From positions 1 through 64,000 of the forward strand of contig JANQEN010000020.1 of assembly GCA_028278335.1 (NCBI GenBank): a stretch of DNA of 64,000 nt. The letters run 5' to 3'. The notes below the pieces were generated by a model. The model did no database searches. It worked only from the letters and a program-made list of their open reading frames with translations, and was not told the DNA's origin. This document shows positions 36,057 to 46,086 of the stretch, one piece after another (the stretch's first letter is position 1; each line of letters begins with the position of its first letter). Position numbers and translations under genes: made by a program. The stretch comes from Chitinivibrionales bacterium. Lineage in GTDB: Bacteria; Fibrobacterota; Chitinivibrionia; Chitinivibrionales; JANQEN01.

Positions 36057-36737
36057 ATGATTACCATGCAAACAATCAATTTTAACCGCAATTCCAGTGC
36101 CACTGTGCATACTTTTGATACTGTTGAATCGGTTGCTAAAGACACAGCATCATTAATAGCTGATGGAACTATTGCAATCTCCGGTGGTTCAACCTATGCT
36201 TCAGTTTGCACCTATTGGAGTAAACAGGAAATAACCTTTAACGCTCCCCTTTTTTTCCCTGTCGATGAACGAGTTGTTCCCTTTGCTGATTCAGAAAGTA
36301 ACTGGGGGATGATTTATAAATCCTTTTTAAAACCCAAGGGATTTAATAAGCAAAAAGAACATCATGTAAGTTCTGTTGATGATTATAAGCAACTACTCAT
36401 GAAGACTTTCAATTCAGAGATACCAGTTTTTGATACTATCTTTCTCGGTGTTGGCAATGATGGTCATACAGCAAGTCTCTTTCCCGGTGGTAACTATCTT
36501 ACAGACACACAATCAATTGTTCTTGCTACCACAAGCCCTAAGTCACCACAAAAAAGAATCACCCTCAGTCCCACAGTAATTGCTCAGGCAAAAAAGTGTG
36601 TTGTCATTATTGCTGGTGAAAAAAAAAGAACAATTGTTAAAGGACTTTTTAATAAAATCGCATCCCTCCCCATTGTATCAATCCTCTCTCTACGAAACCA
36701 ATCAGACATCTATATCCACAAAGAATTAATACACTGA
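36057..36737 (+). CDS. pgl: 6-phosphogluconolactonase
   Basis: About 226 residues of the DevB/SOL type, hydrolysing 6-phosphogluconolactone. Visible motifs: AISGGSTYA, FFPVDERVVPFADSESN and GVGNDGHTASLFPG. Two closely spaced starts (ATG 36057 and ATG 36066) are possible because no strong ribosome-binding site is present; I use the first. It is divergent from gnd-zwf, separated by about 236 nt, completing the oxidative pentose-phosphate branch and NADPH supply. Confidence 0.93.
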   Translation: MITMQTINFNRNSSATVHTFDTVESVAKDTASLIADGTIAISGGSTYASVCTYWSKQEITFNAPLFFPVDERVVPFADSESNWGMIYKSFLKPKGFNKQKEHHVSSVDDYKQLLMKTFNSEIPVFDTIFLGVGNDGHTASLFPGGNYLTDTQSIVLATTSPKSPQKRITLSPTVIAQAKKCVVIIAGEKKRTIVKGLFNKIASLPIVSILSLRNQSDIYIHKELIH

Positions 36738-36821
36738 TTTTCAATACTCCATCTAGATTTCATCATGACCTAAAGGCCATGCCACCCAGAGGTAGTTTAA
36801 TTTAGGTGCAATCTTATTTGC

Positions 36822-36937
36822 TTTTGGGTTAGGGATGTGCAAGGTGCAAAGCAGTGTTTTTGCGTAGCAAAAATACCGGAGCGAACGCGGAGCCTGGAGC
36901 AGCCCGACCCGAATGAAATGAGGGGAACCGCCAAAAA
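36822..36937. repeat. GC-rich dispersed multi-hairpin repeat, copy 2
   Basis: Starts TTTTGGGTTAGGGATGTGCA and ends GGGGAACCGCCAAAAA. Inverted ends TTTTGGGTT / AACCGCCAAAA. The interior hairpin TTTTTGCGTAGCAAAAA is visible. It is near-identical to the copy at 57909 (same GGGATGTGCAAGGTGC and GCGAACGCGGAGCCTGGAGC blocks) and related to those at 4376 and 55186. Confidence 0.8.
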
Positions 36938-36965
36938 CATAGTAACTAACTCTTTAGACTTAAAG

Positions 36966-38042
36966 TCACTCTACTATCAATTCAAATTTTTTATAAATGA
37001 ACGCTTTAACAGCAGCATGATTCACTGTGCCCATGTGCTCATTCCAACTGGGGTCTTTTGCAAAGAGTGGTAGTATTTCCTCTTCACTTGGATCGAGTAC
37101 ACCGATCTTCAAGGGAGTCTTTTCATTATTCCAATTGACAAAAAGATCATAGGGAAGGTTTTGGTATTTGAGCGGCACTAAACACACTGCGATCTCTCGA
37201 AAGTTGCCAAAGGCATTGGCGATCTCTTTGTTTTGGACCTTAGAAACAGTGGAGAAGACCTTGTTTGCTTTAATAGTTTGTTCGCCCTGTTTAAAATATA
37301 CTTTACTAATTGGCAATTCCCGTTTATTGCGAGAAATTGCTGCAATCAGTAATACCGAGTTTTTGTCAAATTTAAAGTATTCCTCAATTGAACGGGGCAC
37401 ACAGTTTTCAAAAATCGCGTATTGATCCTTTTTCATTTTTCCCATGGCAAAGGTTTCATCCACAATTTTTTGCATTATATCAACGACCTCAATGGGATCA
37501 TCGGAGGACTCCTCGATCTTTACATACACGCCATTCTTTGTGTCCTTCAAGAGGGAGAGGTCCTTAACCGGCGAGACAATCCTAATACTATTCACCCGGT
37601 TTTGATTTATACCAACAGAGACATTGGAATTGTCAAAAAGGAGCAGTTTGCTTGAAACATCAACTAACTCTTTGACAGAAGAGGGATTGCCCAGCATTAA
37701 GTAGACACTATCTTCCTGGGTACCTAAATGAATTGAACTGAATCCCTTAAGTTGTACCCCCTCTTTTCCAGTTATCTGAATTGCCCAGATACTGGAGGTA
37801 TCCTGAGGATATACTTCGATGGTGATATATGCTTTTTTCTCTTTGTCAACCCAGAACGAGTAAAGCATACCACCACCGGGTAGCATCTTTATATCAGTAG
37901 GCTTTCCATACTTTTTAAAAACTCTTTTTTTGTTTTCACCGATTCTTAAATCATGCAACTCAATATAGGAAAAGTCTGCCAGGATTGTACCACCCAGGGC
38001 AATTAATAAAAAAACAACTATTTTTGTAAATACCCGTATCAT
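36966..38042 (-). CDS. Exported protein with two BamE/SmpA-like repeats
   Basis: 358 residues with signal peptide (VFTKIVVFLLIALGGTILA). Two segments, LRIGENKKRVFKKYGKPTDI and IHLGTQEDSVYLMLGNPSSV, carry the L-G-x(5-8)-hhxxhGxPxxh pattern of BamE/SmpA-type modules. The C-terminal half is beta-rich and unlike any family I know. The start ATG has only a weak ribosome-binding site. It stands alone after the repeat copy. A periplasmic lipid- or envelope-related role is only a guess from the repeat pattern. Confidence 0.7.
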   Translation of the reverse strand: MIRVFTKIVVFLLIALGGTILADFSYIELHDLRIGENKKRVFKKYGKPTDIKMLPGGGMLYSFWVDKEKKAYITIEVYPQDTSSIWAIQITGKEGVQLKGFSSIHLGTQEDSVYLMLGNPSSVKELVDVSSKLLLFDNSNVSVGINQNRVNSIRIVSPVKDLSLLKDTKNGVYVKIEESSDDPIEVVDIMQKIVDETFAMGKMKKDQYAIFENCVPRSIEEYFKFDKNSVLLIAAISRNKRELPISKVYFKQGEQTIKANKVFSTVSKVQNKEIANAFGNFREIAVCLVPLKYQNLPYDLFVNWNNEKTPLKIGVLDPSEEEILPLFAKDPSWNEHMGTVNHAAVKAFIYKKFELIVE

Positions 38043-38414
38043 AGGATATTACTTTCTTTGGGGCAACCTCTAATAATTAATTTTATACTGCGGCTGGCTG
38101 CAAAACACTTTGGATTACGTTACATTCAATCAACGAATCACAGTGGGTTCGCCTCTTTCATGTGCCTCTACCAAAGGTTTTTCGCTCAGCCTCAAAAGAA
38201 AACTGAGTTATAAGAGGTCACCTTAACAGACAAAATTCCCTTCAAACAACATCTGTAGGATACAATGGGCTGTATAATTTCTCATATAAGAAAGCAACTT
38301 CCCCCCGTATCTATTCAATACTAATATAATATAGAGGCCTCTCGATTCATAATATCTTGTTGATTATTTTAGGATTAACCAAACAAAGATAAACAAAATT
38401 ATGGATATACTATA
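38043..38414. other. Intergenic region without recognisable genes
   Basis: AT-rich sequence with no supported open frame or strong hairpin. Confidence 0.5.
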
Positions 38415-39152
38415 TTAAAGATGCTGATCAATCTCCTCTGAATAATCCTGGATTGAATAGTCGATCTCATCCATGATGTTTACCAGGTCATTCAACTCGA
38501 TCACCACACTCCGCTCATCAAAAAAGAGATTACCATCCCGTTGCATAGTCCAATGGCCATCATTGTTTTGCAAAAGCTCTATGGTCTTTTTGCATATCTC
38601 ACCCATGGCCATATGCTGTTCGTATAGTTTAAGTGGCGCTGAGCCAATCTCCAGGTAAAACTTACGAAACTCCTTAAGAAAATCTGTTTTCTGATATTCA
38701 AAAACATCGCAAGTATTAACCTCATCACTGATCAGAATAAAAAGCTCTGAGTAGGCCTCTTTTATTTTTCTACTTGCAGCAACGTACAGGTCGCATAAAG
38801 TCAATTGCCACACATAATCCTTATTTCTATGAATATATCTGTGGGCTAAAAATCGCTCCCCATTGACAAGATTCATGATAGCTTCAAACTGCCTAAGAGG
38901 TCGACGAATCGTCTCAACACCCTCCCGGGCCAATGTTATTAAGCGCTCTTCAGCATTGCGCATCAACACATACCGATCAAAGGTCGTGTAGATTTGCTCC
39001 ATCCGAAGATCAACATAATCGGAAAGACTCCTGTCTCGCTCAACCTGTGAGGCAAGGGAACTCTTTATCCTCTCTTCAACCGCTTCAAAAGACTCTTGAC
39101 CATATCCTGCTAGGATGCATAACAATAAAACATAGAAGCAAACATTTCGCAT
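38415..39152 (-). CDS. Exported helical protein of unknown function
   Basis: ATG 39152 is the better start (GGGGG and GGAG upstream). 245 residues: signal peptide MRNVCFYVLLLCILAGYG, then an almost wholly helical mature protein with high Glu/Arg/Lys content (EAVEERIKSSLASQVERDRS, RMEQIYTTFDRYVLMRNAEE). Two Cys residues (LTLCDLY and NTCDVF) and C in GEICKKT could pair. No known family is recognised. Long amphipathic helices suggest a periplasmic helical bundle. Confidence 0.68.
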   Translation of the reverse strand: MRNVCFYVLLLCILAGYGQESFEAVEERIKSSLASQVERDRSLSDYVDLRMEQIYTTFDRYVLMRNAEERLITLAREGVETIRRPLRQFEAIMNLVNGERFLAHRYIHRNKDYVWQLTLCDLYVAASRKIKEAYSELFILISDEVNTCDVFEYQKTDFLKEFRKFYLEIGSAPLKLYEQHMAMGEICKKTIELLQNNDGHWTMQRDGNLFFDERSVVIELNDLVNIMDEIDYSIQDYSEEIDQHL

Positions 39153-39502
39153 CTCCAACAAACCCCCTTTGTCACGCCCTCATCTCAAAGTAAAACAACA
39201 TTATTACTGCGCTCTTTAAAGATATATCACAGATCGAAATTTGTATAGCTGAATTTTAAGGATTTCTGAATATTTTTATAAGATTTTATTATATAACAAA
39301 ATTTCTGATTTTTAACATTTGCTGAGAAATATGCAAGTGTTTAATGCTATTAAACGCTTATTTCAAAATCGATTGATTTACAAAATTTAAAAAGCATATT
39401 TTGAAATATATCTATGCGCCAGGTAGCTTTTAGACTATTGTAATGCTTTTGGCCCAGTATTATTTGTCTTTGAGCTATCTGGCTATTTTTTTTGATTAGA
39501 TT
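39153..39502. other. Intergenic region without recognisable genes
   Basis: AT-rich with several A and T runs, no supported open frame. Confidence 0.5.
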
Positions 39503-41059
39503 TTAAAACTCATACTTAACAGATAAAGCATATTCTGTTCCACCACGACGAGTTTTATCAACTCCTTCATCAGGCCCAGAGCCACTTCCCCACTTAGTAC
39601 CCCTCTTTTTCCAAATTGGAATCTGTTGTATAAGGGTTATAGCTCCTCGAACTTTTTTTATCTGTTTAGAGAAGTTAAGGTGCACTCCTCCATTCCACCC
39701 TTCAAAGTCAAAAAGTGTTATCAGCGTATCATTAACATATACTGGAATCCAAACAACTATCTTTTTATCCTCTCGAATAAAAGAGCTCATACCAAAGGTA
39801 CGAGAAAAAGAGAGCCCACAATCAAGTTCACTCGTTTTACCAATGGAAAACTTCTTTTCACAAAACAGACCACTCTCAAAATAATCTAATTGGAAATCTT
39901 GAAAACGATATCCCCCAGGATTAAGTATTGTCCAGGATGAGAAAGGAGCATCTTTAAAATAGCCATAGCCCTCTGTAAAGCCCTGTAAGTATTCATAAAA
40001 AACACCGGTGGTTATCTGCCCGGGAAGTACCAGAGCAATTTGGCCGAAAAGTTTTTTCAACACAATATCATTTTGGTTTAAATAGGCAAAGGAGCCACTA
40101 TACCCTTCAATGTAGCCGCCTGTATAGGTTCCTAAGAACTCTCCTTCAATACGTGGTGTGTTATTACCTATTGCCCCGTTAATAGTAAGTTCTCGGGTAA
40201 CAAATTCACTCATCATAGGAAGTGCATTGGCACTTGATACAATGGTATCAGTGATATACTCTCTTCTTGATAGGGAAATGCTTACCCTTGATTTTGGCCA
40301 CTGGGCTTTGCATTGTACTGCATAGGACCGGGTTGCGGCAGCTAGTGGGAAGGATTTAAAATTCCCATTTGAGAACAGTTTGTACACCGGTGGTGTGGCA
40401 TGGTTTAAATATCGGGACACACTTCCCTGCAATGAGTATCCCTTTAGGTGTGCACTTAGAAATAGCTCATAATCTATAGAGAGGTCCTTAACAATCGAAG
40501 AAGCAATTTGTTCCGCTGCATTATCTTGATTTGAGTTATTGTTAATAATATCATCGGACGATTTACCTAAATAAAAGCCACTCGACAGGTGCTTCTTCTG
40601 CGTCCATGCTGCAATTCCAAAATGGGTACAATTTTGCTTCCCTGAAACAGCCCCCTTTTCTGCTGTATCAATCCATGCTCCGTACAAGCCACTGATTGAC
40701 AAAAACGCAGTTATTCCTCCAAGGGGACGCAAAAGAGTTGCCTTGGTATGACTTTTCCAGACTTCACCAATTATCTTTTTTTTGGTTTGACCGTTTTTCT
40801 TAGTTTTTTGATGGATTACATCATCGTAGGTAAAGGCAGTTTCAACCCATGAGGCATGAGTTGAATCGGAGAGCTTTTGAAAATGATAGGATGGTTTCTT
40901 AATAAACAGATCAAGATATCGGGAGAAAAGGTAGTCTGAGGCTGCACAGGCCTGGCAACCCCAAACTACTATACAAATAAAGCCGAGGAAACCAGGCCCC
41001 GGCTTTATCACCGTGTTCAATGATGCAAATTGATCTACTGATAAATTAAATCGAGCCAT
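39503..41059 (-). CDS. Exported beta-rich protein, probably outer-membrane barrel
   Basis: 518 residues. A hydrophobic stretch at 22-42 (GPGFLGFICIVVWGCQACA) fits a signal peptide after a long n-region. The mature part consists of alternating strands (LSSGFYLGKSS, YELFLSAHLKGYSLQGSVSRYL, KSRVSISLSRREYI, GAITLIQQIPIW) and ends EYALSVKYEF with a terminal Phe, the signature of outer-membrane barrel assembly. Size fits a 16-18-strand barrel. It overlaps the end of the upstream lipoprotein gene by 25 nt, so both are probably co-translated and may form one complex. Confidence 0.7.
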   Translation of the reverse strand: MARFNLSVDQFASLNTVIKPGPGFLGFICIVVWGCQACAASDYLFSRYLDLFIKKPSYHFQKLSDSTHASWVETAFTYDDVIHQKTKKNGQTKKKIIGEVWKSHTKATLLRPLGGITAFLSISGLYGAWIDTAEKGAVSGKQNCTHFGIAAWTQKKHLSSGFYLGKSSDDIINNNSNQDNAAEQIASSIVKDLSIDYELFLSAHLKGYSLQGSVSRYLNHATPPVYKLFSNGNFKSFPLAAATRSYAVQCKAQWPKSRVSISLSRREYITDTIVSSANALPMMSEFVTRELTINGAIGNNTPRIEGEFLGTYTGGYIEGYSGSFAYLNQNDIVLKKLFGQIALVLPGQITTGVFYEYLQGFTEGYGYFKDAPFSSWTILNPGGYRFQDFQLDYFESGLFCEKKFSIGKTSELDCGLSFSRTFGMSSFIREDKKIVVWIPVYVNDTLITLFDFEGWNGGVHLNFSKQIKKVRGAITLIQQIPIWKKRGTKWGSGSGPDEGVDKTRRGGTEYALSVKYEF

Positions 41060-42795
41060 TTCTGCCTTGTCATGCCAACAAAGATACCATTGAATGTGTA
41101 GTCAGAAAAATAGGGTAAAAATGTCTGCGCGTCAATAAGATCTGGAATATCTTCAAATGGTATGATGGTACCAGCCGCATTAGTTATATCAAGAGGGATA
41201 GCAACTATATTGGAATCAATATTCTTAAGGGCTCTGACCGCGGTATTCATATATACTCGATATTCCCATCCCATATCAACAATCGAGTCGATCTTACTTG
41301 AATCAAAGGCAATAATATTAACTTCATCATCATATTTATACATGTTGAAATAGGTTGTGTCAAAGAGCGGCTCAAAGGGCCCATCATCCACAAAGGCCTG
41401 CACTCTACTTGCTGGTGCGCGCCATTTATGTAAGGGAAGAAAAGTCTTGAGGTCCTGTACTGGAGCAGTAAAGAATTTCGATAGATCAATGGTAATATTG
41501 ACTGTAACACTATCAATGGTTTCATTAATGGTATAGGGACCACTCAGCACAGTCTTTACAAAGGCCATAAAGGTTTCCGGAGTTTGAAAATTATTGGCCA
41601 ATGTTTCAGAAAAACCTTCATTGAGCATCTCCTGGCGAAGGTCAGCCATCTCACCGGTTATATCATCAATCTCGACTTTGGGAATGACATCGTTATTCTG
41701 ATTATCATTCTCATTCCGTATATAGGTAATACCTGATTTAATAAGATCCGGTACCGCAAGATAATCACTGTGCGCTTTTGCATGATTCGTATTTTTTATC
41801 TTCATAAACGCAGAACGGTCACTCATGTTGTATTTAGCCACATCACACATAAAGAGCATGAGCTCAGTTTCATCGCGCACACTTGTTTTCGTAATGGTGT
41901 CACCAACCAGTGTGTAATAATTTTTTACGGTATCCTTATCAACCAACTCTTCTATTTTATCAATCCAGGAATAACTTTGATCAGGTGCAGAGGTAAACAC
42001 ATCCATATCATAGGTACAGAGCATGAGTAATTGAGCGCGGAGCAAACGTATGCCAGCGTCAACAATATATACATCACCCAGATCAACCTCGACCTCTTCT
42101 CCTTCAATGGTAAATATCAGTTGCATAGTGTCAATCGCTTCAAGTCTTCCGAAGGCAGCTATAACACTATCAATTACAGGGATGATCTCGTTCTGCGCAA
42201 TTCCCTGTAAAAAGGATATGGTTAAAAAACGGGGAAAAGAGGGATCAACATACTGAGAGGCAATAATTTCTGGAGTACGCGCAGCAAGGGCCACACCGAG
42301 GCCATTAACCCCATGTTTATCTAAGGCGTTGCGCATGAGATGTGACTCTTTTTTTGAACCTAATAACCGTGAAGAGAGAAAACCATTTACAAAAGGTACT
42401 CCACGTTTTTTTGAAAGATTTGGTTCGTACTTTTCCAAACTATTAAAATAGGCATCTAAGGAGTCGGCAAGCATTTTTAACTTGGCGCTCTTATTGAGTG
42501 CCAATACAGAAGCAACAATATAGCCAGTGTTCACCTTGATGTGGTTTGGCTTTGAGGTTAAAAATGATTTAAATCCATCGCGAATTGTGGCAAACTCCAA
42601 GGCGTAAAAATCATCATAATCCTCAATATCCTCTAAGCTGTCCACCTTTGTTACCAAAACAGCAAAGAGCGAATCAACACTTTTGTCCGTAATAGGATTC
42701 ACTGGATCATCATTGGTAGAGGGATTGTTAAAGCAGGATAACACAGCAAATATGCCAAGCGCAACAAAAAGGAAAAGTGTAATTCGTTTAATCAT
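41035..42795 (-). CDS. Large lipoprotein of unknown function
   Basis: ATG 42795 (GGAGGCC upstream) gives 586 residues. Signal MIKRITLFLFVALGIFAVLSC with lipobox LSC and a low-complexity linker NNPSTNDDPVNPITD typical of surface-anchored lipoproteins. The remainder is largely helical, with repeated ASVLALNKSAKLKMLADSL-type helices, and contains VTVNITIDLSKFFTAPVQD and LPLHKWRAP. No domain is recognised. The overlap with the barrel-like gene downstream suggests a lipoprotein-barrel pair such as those of transport systems. Confidence 0.72.
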   Translation of the reverse strand: MIKRITLFLFVALGIFAVLSCFNNPSTNDDPVNPITDKSVDSLFAVLVTKVDSLEDIEDYDDFYALEFATIRDGFKSFLTSKPNHIKVNTGYIVASVLALNKSAKLKMLADSLDAYFNSLEKYEPNLSKKRGVPFVNGFLSSRLLGSKKESHLMRNALDKHGVNGLGVALAARTPEIIASQYVDPSFPRFLTISFLQGIAQNEIIPVIDSVIAAFGRLEAIDTMQLIFTIEGEEVEVDLGDVYIVDAGIRLLRAQLLMLCTYDMDVFTSAPDQSYSWIDKIEELVDKDTVKNYYTLVGDTITKTSVRDETELMLFMCDVAKYNMSDRSAFMKIKNTNHAKAHSDYLAVPDLIKSGITYIRNENDNQNNDVIPKVEIDDITGEMADLRQEMLNEGFSETLANNFQTPETFMAFVKTVLSGPYTINETIDSVTVNITIDLSKFFTAPVQDLKTFLPLHKWRAPASRVQAFVDDGPFEPLFDTTYFNMYKYDDEVNIIAFDSSKIDSIVDMGWEYRVYMNTAVRALKNIDSNIVAIPLDITNAAGTIIPFEDIPDLIDAQTFLPYFSDYTFNGIFVGMTRQKWLDLIYQ

Positions 42796-42956
42796 ATGGC
42801 CTCCTATGAGGGTGTGTAATAGTGATGATATATTAATAACTCGAAAATACATTCAAAAGCATTGTTTGCATATTATACTAATCAATATGGAATTTAGGCA
42901 ATGATTATTTTATTGATGTTAAAGACAAAATAGTATTCAGAAAACACAGGCTATTA

Positions 42957-44177
42957 ATGTTTGATTTTATCATTGTTGGTGCTGGAATCATTGGCTGCTC
43001 TACTGCATATCACCTTACCCGATTAGAACCAAATTGTCGGGTTTTGCTGATTGATCAATATAGTGATGCAGGAAAGGGTAATACTGGAAAAAGTGCAGCC
43101 ATGTTTCGCAATATCTTTTCCTCTAAAACAAGCCAGGCATTGGCCAATTCCTCAATCGCCTTTTACGGCTCCCTTGCAAAGGAATTTCACTTCACACCAC
43201 ATGGCTATCTTTGGCTTTTCTCTAAAGATAATTGGCCAAGGGCAAAAGATTTTTTAAATAATCCCTATGCACATAATGCTGGAATCTCTTCATTAAGCTT
43301 AAATAAAATTCAATCATTGATACAAATAAATAGTACCTCTTCCAATGAATTCCCTGGTATCTACAAAGGACTATTTGGTTCACAGTGTGGTTCCCTTTCT
43401 GCAAATGCGCTGGTCCGATATTATTTAAATGCCTTTTTGCAACAGGGTGGCGAGTTTCTGGGGAATACAAATATTAAGACTCTGACCTTTTCCAATAAAA
43501 GGGAATATTTTCCTCCCTGGTCACCTATGTCATTACATTATATCATCTCGTCAACAGGAAAAAAGCTTTCCGCAGGGCAATTTTGCTTTGCTACTGGCGC
43601 TTGGACAGCAGAACTCTTCATTCCCTTGGGTATCAATCCCGGTGTCCTCCCCAAAAAGAGGCAACTTTTTGCGATTAAAACATCACGTCCCTCTTTTTTC
43701 CCCCAATCTCTATCAAAAAATACACCAGCAATAATTTTTCCCAAAGGCGGCATATATATAAAACCGTCAAAGAATCCAGCAATTCTCACCCTTGGTTGTT
43801 CCGATACTCTTGGTAACCCCTTTATCCGTGCAGAAGAGTCACCACAGGCAGACCAAGGATATTATAATACCATTATACAACCTCCTTTAAATCATTACTT
43901 TCCAATGCTTCCCCCCTACTCTGTTACAACTGCATGGGCTGGTTATTACAGTTATTACACACCCGATAATAATCCAGTAATCGACTCAGTACATAATTGT
44001 ACCTGGGTAAGTGGTACCAGTGGGAGTGGTATTATGAAGGCCGATGCTATTGGACGGATTACTGCAGCAAAACTATTAGGAAGAAAACGCGCTACCCTTT
44101 TTTCTGGTCAACAATTCACTGTTGCAAACCTTTCACTTTCTCATAGAAATGTTGATAAGGAAGAATTGGTGTTATGA
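42957..44177 (+). CDS. FAD-dependent oxidoreductase of the DAO (glycine oxidase / D-amino-acid dehydrogenase) family
   Basis: 406 residues with an N-terminal FAD-binding GxGxxG (IIVGAGIIGCSTAYHL), the LLIDQY strand-end acid, and the C-terminal AWAGYYSYYTPDNNPVID and WVSGTSGSGIMKADAIG segments typical of DAO enzymes. These oxidise amine or amino-acid substrates or sarcosine-like N-methyl groups. No signal peptide. The stop overlaps the next start by 4 nt (ATGA), making an operon with the phosphatase gene. The specific substrate cannot be told. Confidence 0.9.
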   Translation: MFDFIIVGAGIIGCSTAYHLTRLEPNCRVLLIDQYSDAGKGNTGKSAAMFRNIFSSKTSQALANSSIAFYGSLAKEFHFTPHGYLWLFSKDNWPRAKDFLNNPYAHNAGISSLSLNKIQSLIQINSTSSNEFPGIYKGLFGSQCGSLSANALVRYYLNAFLQQGGEFLGNTNIKTLTFSNKREYFPPWSPMSLHYIISSTGKKLSAGQFCFATGAWTAELFIPLGINPGVLPKKRQLFAIKTSRPSFFPQSLSKNTPAIIFPKGGIYIKPSKNPAILTLGCSDTLGNPFIRAEESPQADQGYYNTIIQPPLNHYFPMLPPYSVTTAWAGYYSYYTPDNNPVIDSVHNCTWVSGTSGSGIMKADAIGRITAAKLLGRKRATLFSGQQFTVANLSLSHRNVDKEELVL

Positions 44178-44758
44178 GCAAGAGTACGCTTTATCTCATC
44201 CGTCATGCCCGTCCAGCTTTTTGGCATAACTTCCGCTTTGGACAGATTCTTACTTCAAAGGAATGCACAGCTCTTTCCAAGGAATATGACAACAGTACCA
44301 TTGCAATAAAGACACTTCCCAACAATCAAATCTTTGATCAAATTCGAATGTGTTCTAAACTTTATACCAGCACACTTACTCGTGCTGTTGACACAGGGGC
44401 ACTCTTTAATCATCCCAATACAGAGGCATTGTCTATTTTTAACGAAGCTGAAATTCCAAATAACAACAACGAAAACCTGAAACTCCCCCTTTTTGCGTGG
44501 CTCTTTATTCGTCGATTTAAATGGTTTTTAGGAAGTGAAAAGAATTGTGAGAGTTTTACGGATTTCAAAGTGCGGATGGAACAGGCTGCTCGCTTTTTAA
44601 CGGAAGAGATTCAAACACATACAAGCATTGCCGTTGTTGCCCATGGCTTCACCAATCGTTTTCTCTCAGCGTATCTTAAAAAATGCAACTGGACTATGAT
44701 CGGGTTGCAGAGAAAGGCATTTTTGGGAGTGACTCGGTTTGTGTATACAGAGCAATAA
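44174..44758 (+). CDS. Histidine phosphatase (phosphoglycerate-mutase-like) family protein
   Basis: 194 residues. The catalytic RHA is in YLIRHARPAF and the second His in VVAHGFTNRF, with an Arg in TLTRAVDTG as expected. Family members dephosphorylate sugars or cofactors. Its start overlaps the oxidoreductase stop (ATGA), so translation is coupled and the two probably act in one pathway. An insertion FAWLFIRRFKWFLG is hydrophobic. Confidence 0.87.
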   Translation: MSKSTLYLIRHARPAFWHNFRFGQILTSKECTALSKEYDNSTIAIKTLPNNQIFDQIRMCSKLYTSTLTRAVDTGALFNHPNTEALSIFNEAEIPNNNNENLKLPLFAWLFIRRFKWFLGSEKNCESFTDFKVRMEQAARFLTEEIQTHTSIAVVAHGFTNRFLSAYLKKCNWTMIGLQRKAFLGVTRFVYTEQ

Positions 44759-44772
44759 AAATAAATTGAAAC

Positions 44773-45189
44773 TCACTCAATAATCTTTCTAGTTTGGTAC
44801 TGTAAATCTTTTTTAGGTTCTTTACTCTTTATAATTTTCCTACGACCGGCATTATCAAAAACGCCTTTTATTAAAGCAAAAATTCCCACAATTAGTAATA
44901 TTATTGGATAAAAGAATAATCGGTCAGCAGCAAGCCCAACAACTAACCATATTATGGCCAGAGCAATAATTCCTAAGCCACCAATAATACCGGTTTTACT
45001 TAGGTTTTTCTCAAAGGCAAACTCACTATTGTTTTCATACTGTTCAACGGCAATTTGATCTTCTATTTCCTGCTTCTCTTCATAGGCCTGTTTATCAAAA
45101 AAATACCCACAGGAGCAGGTTATTCTATCAGAAGGATTTGTCTTTCCACAGAATGGACAGTCAACAAAAGCGCTTTTAGTTTCTTCCAT
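44773..45189 (-). CDS. Small membrane protein with N-terminal zinc ribbon
   Basis: 138 residues. An N-terminal C-x-x-C...C-x-C ribbon (DCPFCGKTNPSDRITCSCGY) is followed by a linker and two transmembrane helices (IIGGLGIIALAIIWLVVGLAA and FFYPIILLIVGIFALI), with a basic tail. AGGAGAA precedes the ATG. Zinc-ribbon membrane proteins of this type are common and poorly characterised. It is convergent with the phosphatase gene. Confidence 0.75.
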   Translation of the reverse strand: MEETKSAFVDCPFCGKTNPSDRITCSCGYFFDKQAYEEKQEIEDQIAVEQYENNSEFAFEKNLSKTGIIGGLGIIALAIIWLVVGLAADRLFFYPIILLIVGIFALIKGVFDNAGRRKIIKSKEPKKDLQYQTRKIIE

Positions 45190-45360
45190 AAATGTTCTCC
45201 TTTATTATAAATATATGCAAAGATAAAGGGGCGTTTACACTAGGCATATTTCAATTTTCTACAAATTATATGCGGTCATCCATAGATTTCCTTGAATTGA
45301 TCATTTTCAATAGAGCCAATCTATATCGTTATCTTTTTCAGGAGTAACCATTCACATATT

Positions 45361-45714
45361 TTATTCATTGTCAATATCAGGAAATAATCTTGTTTGCTCA
45401 TGCATTTCTTTCTTTTCAACTGATTTCCTTGGAGTTTTAGTTAAATAGAATTTAAGAGGTATGACATATAATTCGATAAAGGATTGACCAAATGCATTCC
45501 AGAATACCTTTCCATTGGAATAGTATATTTCAACAGCAAAGAGAGATTGATACGAGGATATGATAAATGTAATGACTGAGAGCCCCCCATTTAAGTATTC
45601 ATGCTTTTCTGTTCCAGGTATTAAGAAAATCAAAAAGAGTAAAAATTGAACGATAACCACATAAAATATCCAAATAGTTAATGTAAATATTGTCCGATAA
45701 ACTCTTTTTATCAT
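45361..45714 (-). CDS. Small integral membrane protein of unknown function
   Basis: 117 residues from ATG 45714 (GAGGGAGA upstream; the earlier in-frame TTG is less likely). Hydrophobic helices ITLTIWIFYVVIVQFLLFLIF and LSVITFIISSYQSLFAVEIYY, and a polar tail. No family is recognised. Confidence 0.6.
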   Translation of the reverse strand: MIKRVYRTIFTLTIWIFYVVIVQFLLFLIFLIPGTEKHEYLNGGLSVITFIISSYQSLFAVEIYYSNGKVFWNAFGQSFIELYVIPLKFYLTKTPRKSVEKKEMHEQTRLFPDIDNE

Positions 45715-46086
45715 TTTGGTTCTCCCTCTCAATTGACATTATCAAGTTAGGGATTAATTGAATTCACTCATTAAAAATAAAATAGATTAGAGCTATCAAA
45801 AAAGGAAACAGAACCTCCAATTAAACATAGTATCAAACCATATTCCTTTACGATAAAAATAGGTCCAAAAATAAGACCACCTTTTTAAAGGCTCTTTAAC
45901 TATTTAAATTTCACACACTCATCCTGACATTATTTTAATTTATACCGCTTCTCAATAATTATGTCCTATGTTGTGTTGCGGCATAACTGTTTCTATAAGA
46001 GTTTTGTCAAAAACCATGGGACAAAACTTTTGAGAAACAGTATATTATTAGATACAAATCATTCACATTCGCAAAAGGATTCAATT
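45715..46086. other. Intergenic region without recognisable genes
   Basis: AT-rich, with no supported gene. An in-frame extension of the next gene into 45961-46086 lacks a ribosome-binding site and a signal-peptide position and is not accepted. Confidence 0.5.

Noticed and set aside
42852-42904. Longer N-terminus for the large lipoprotein
   Set aside because: It would bury the lipobox signal after 19 extra residues; the internal ATG has GGAGG directly upstream.
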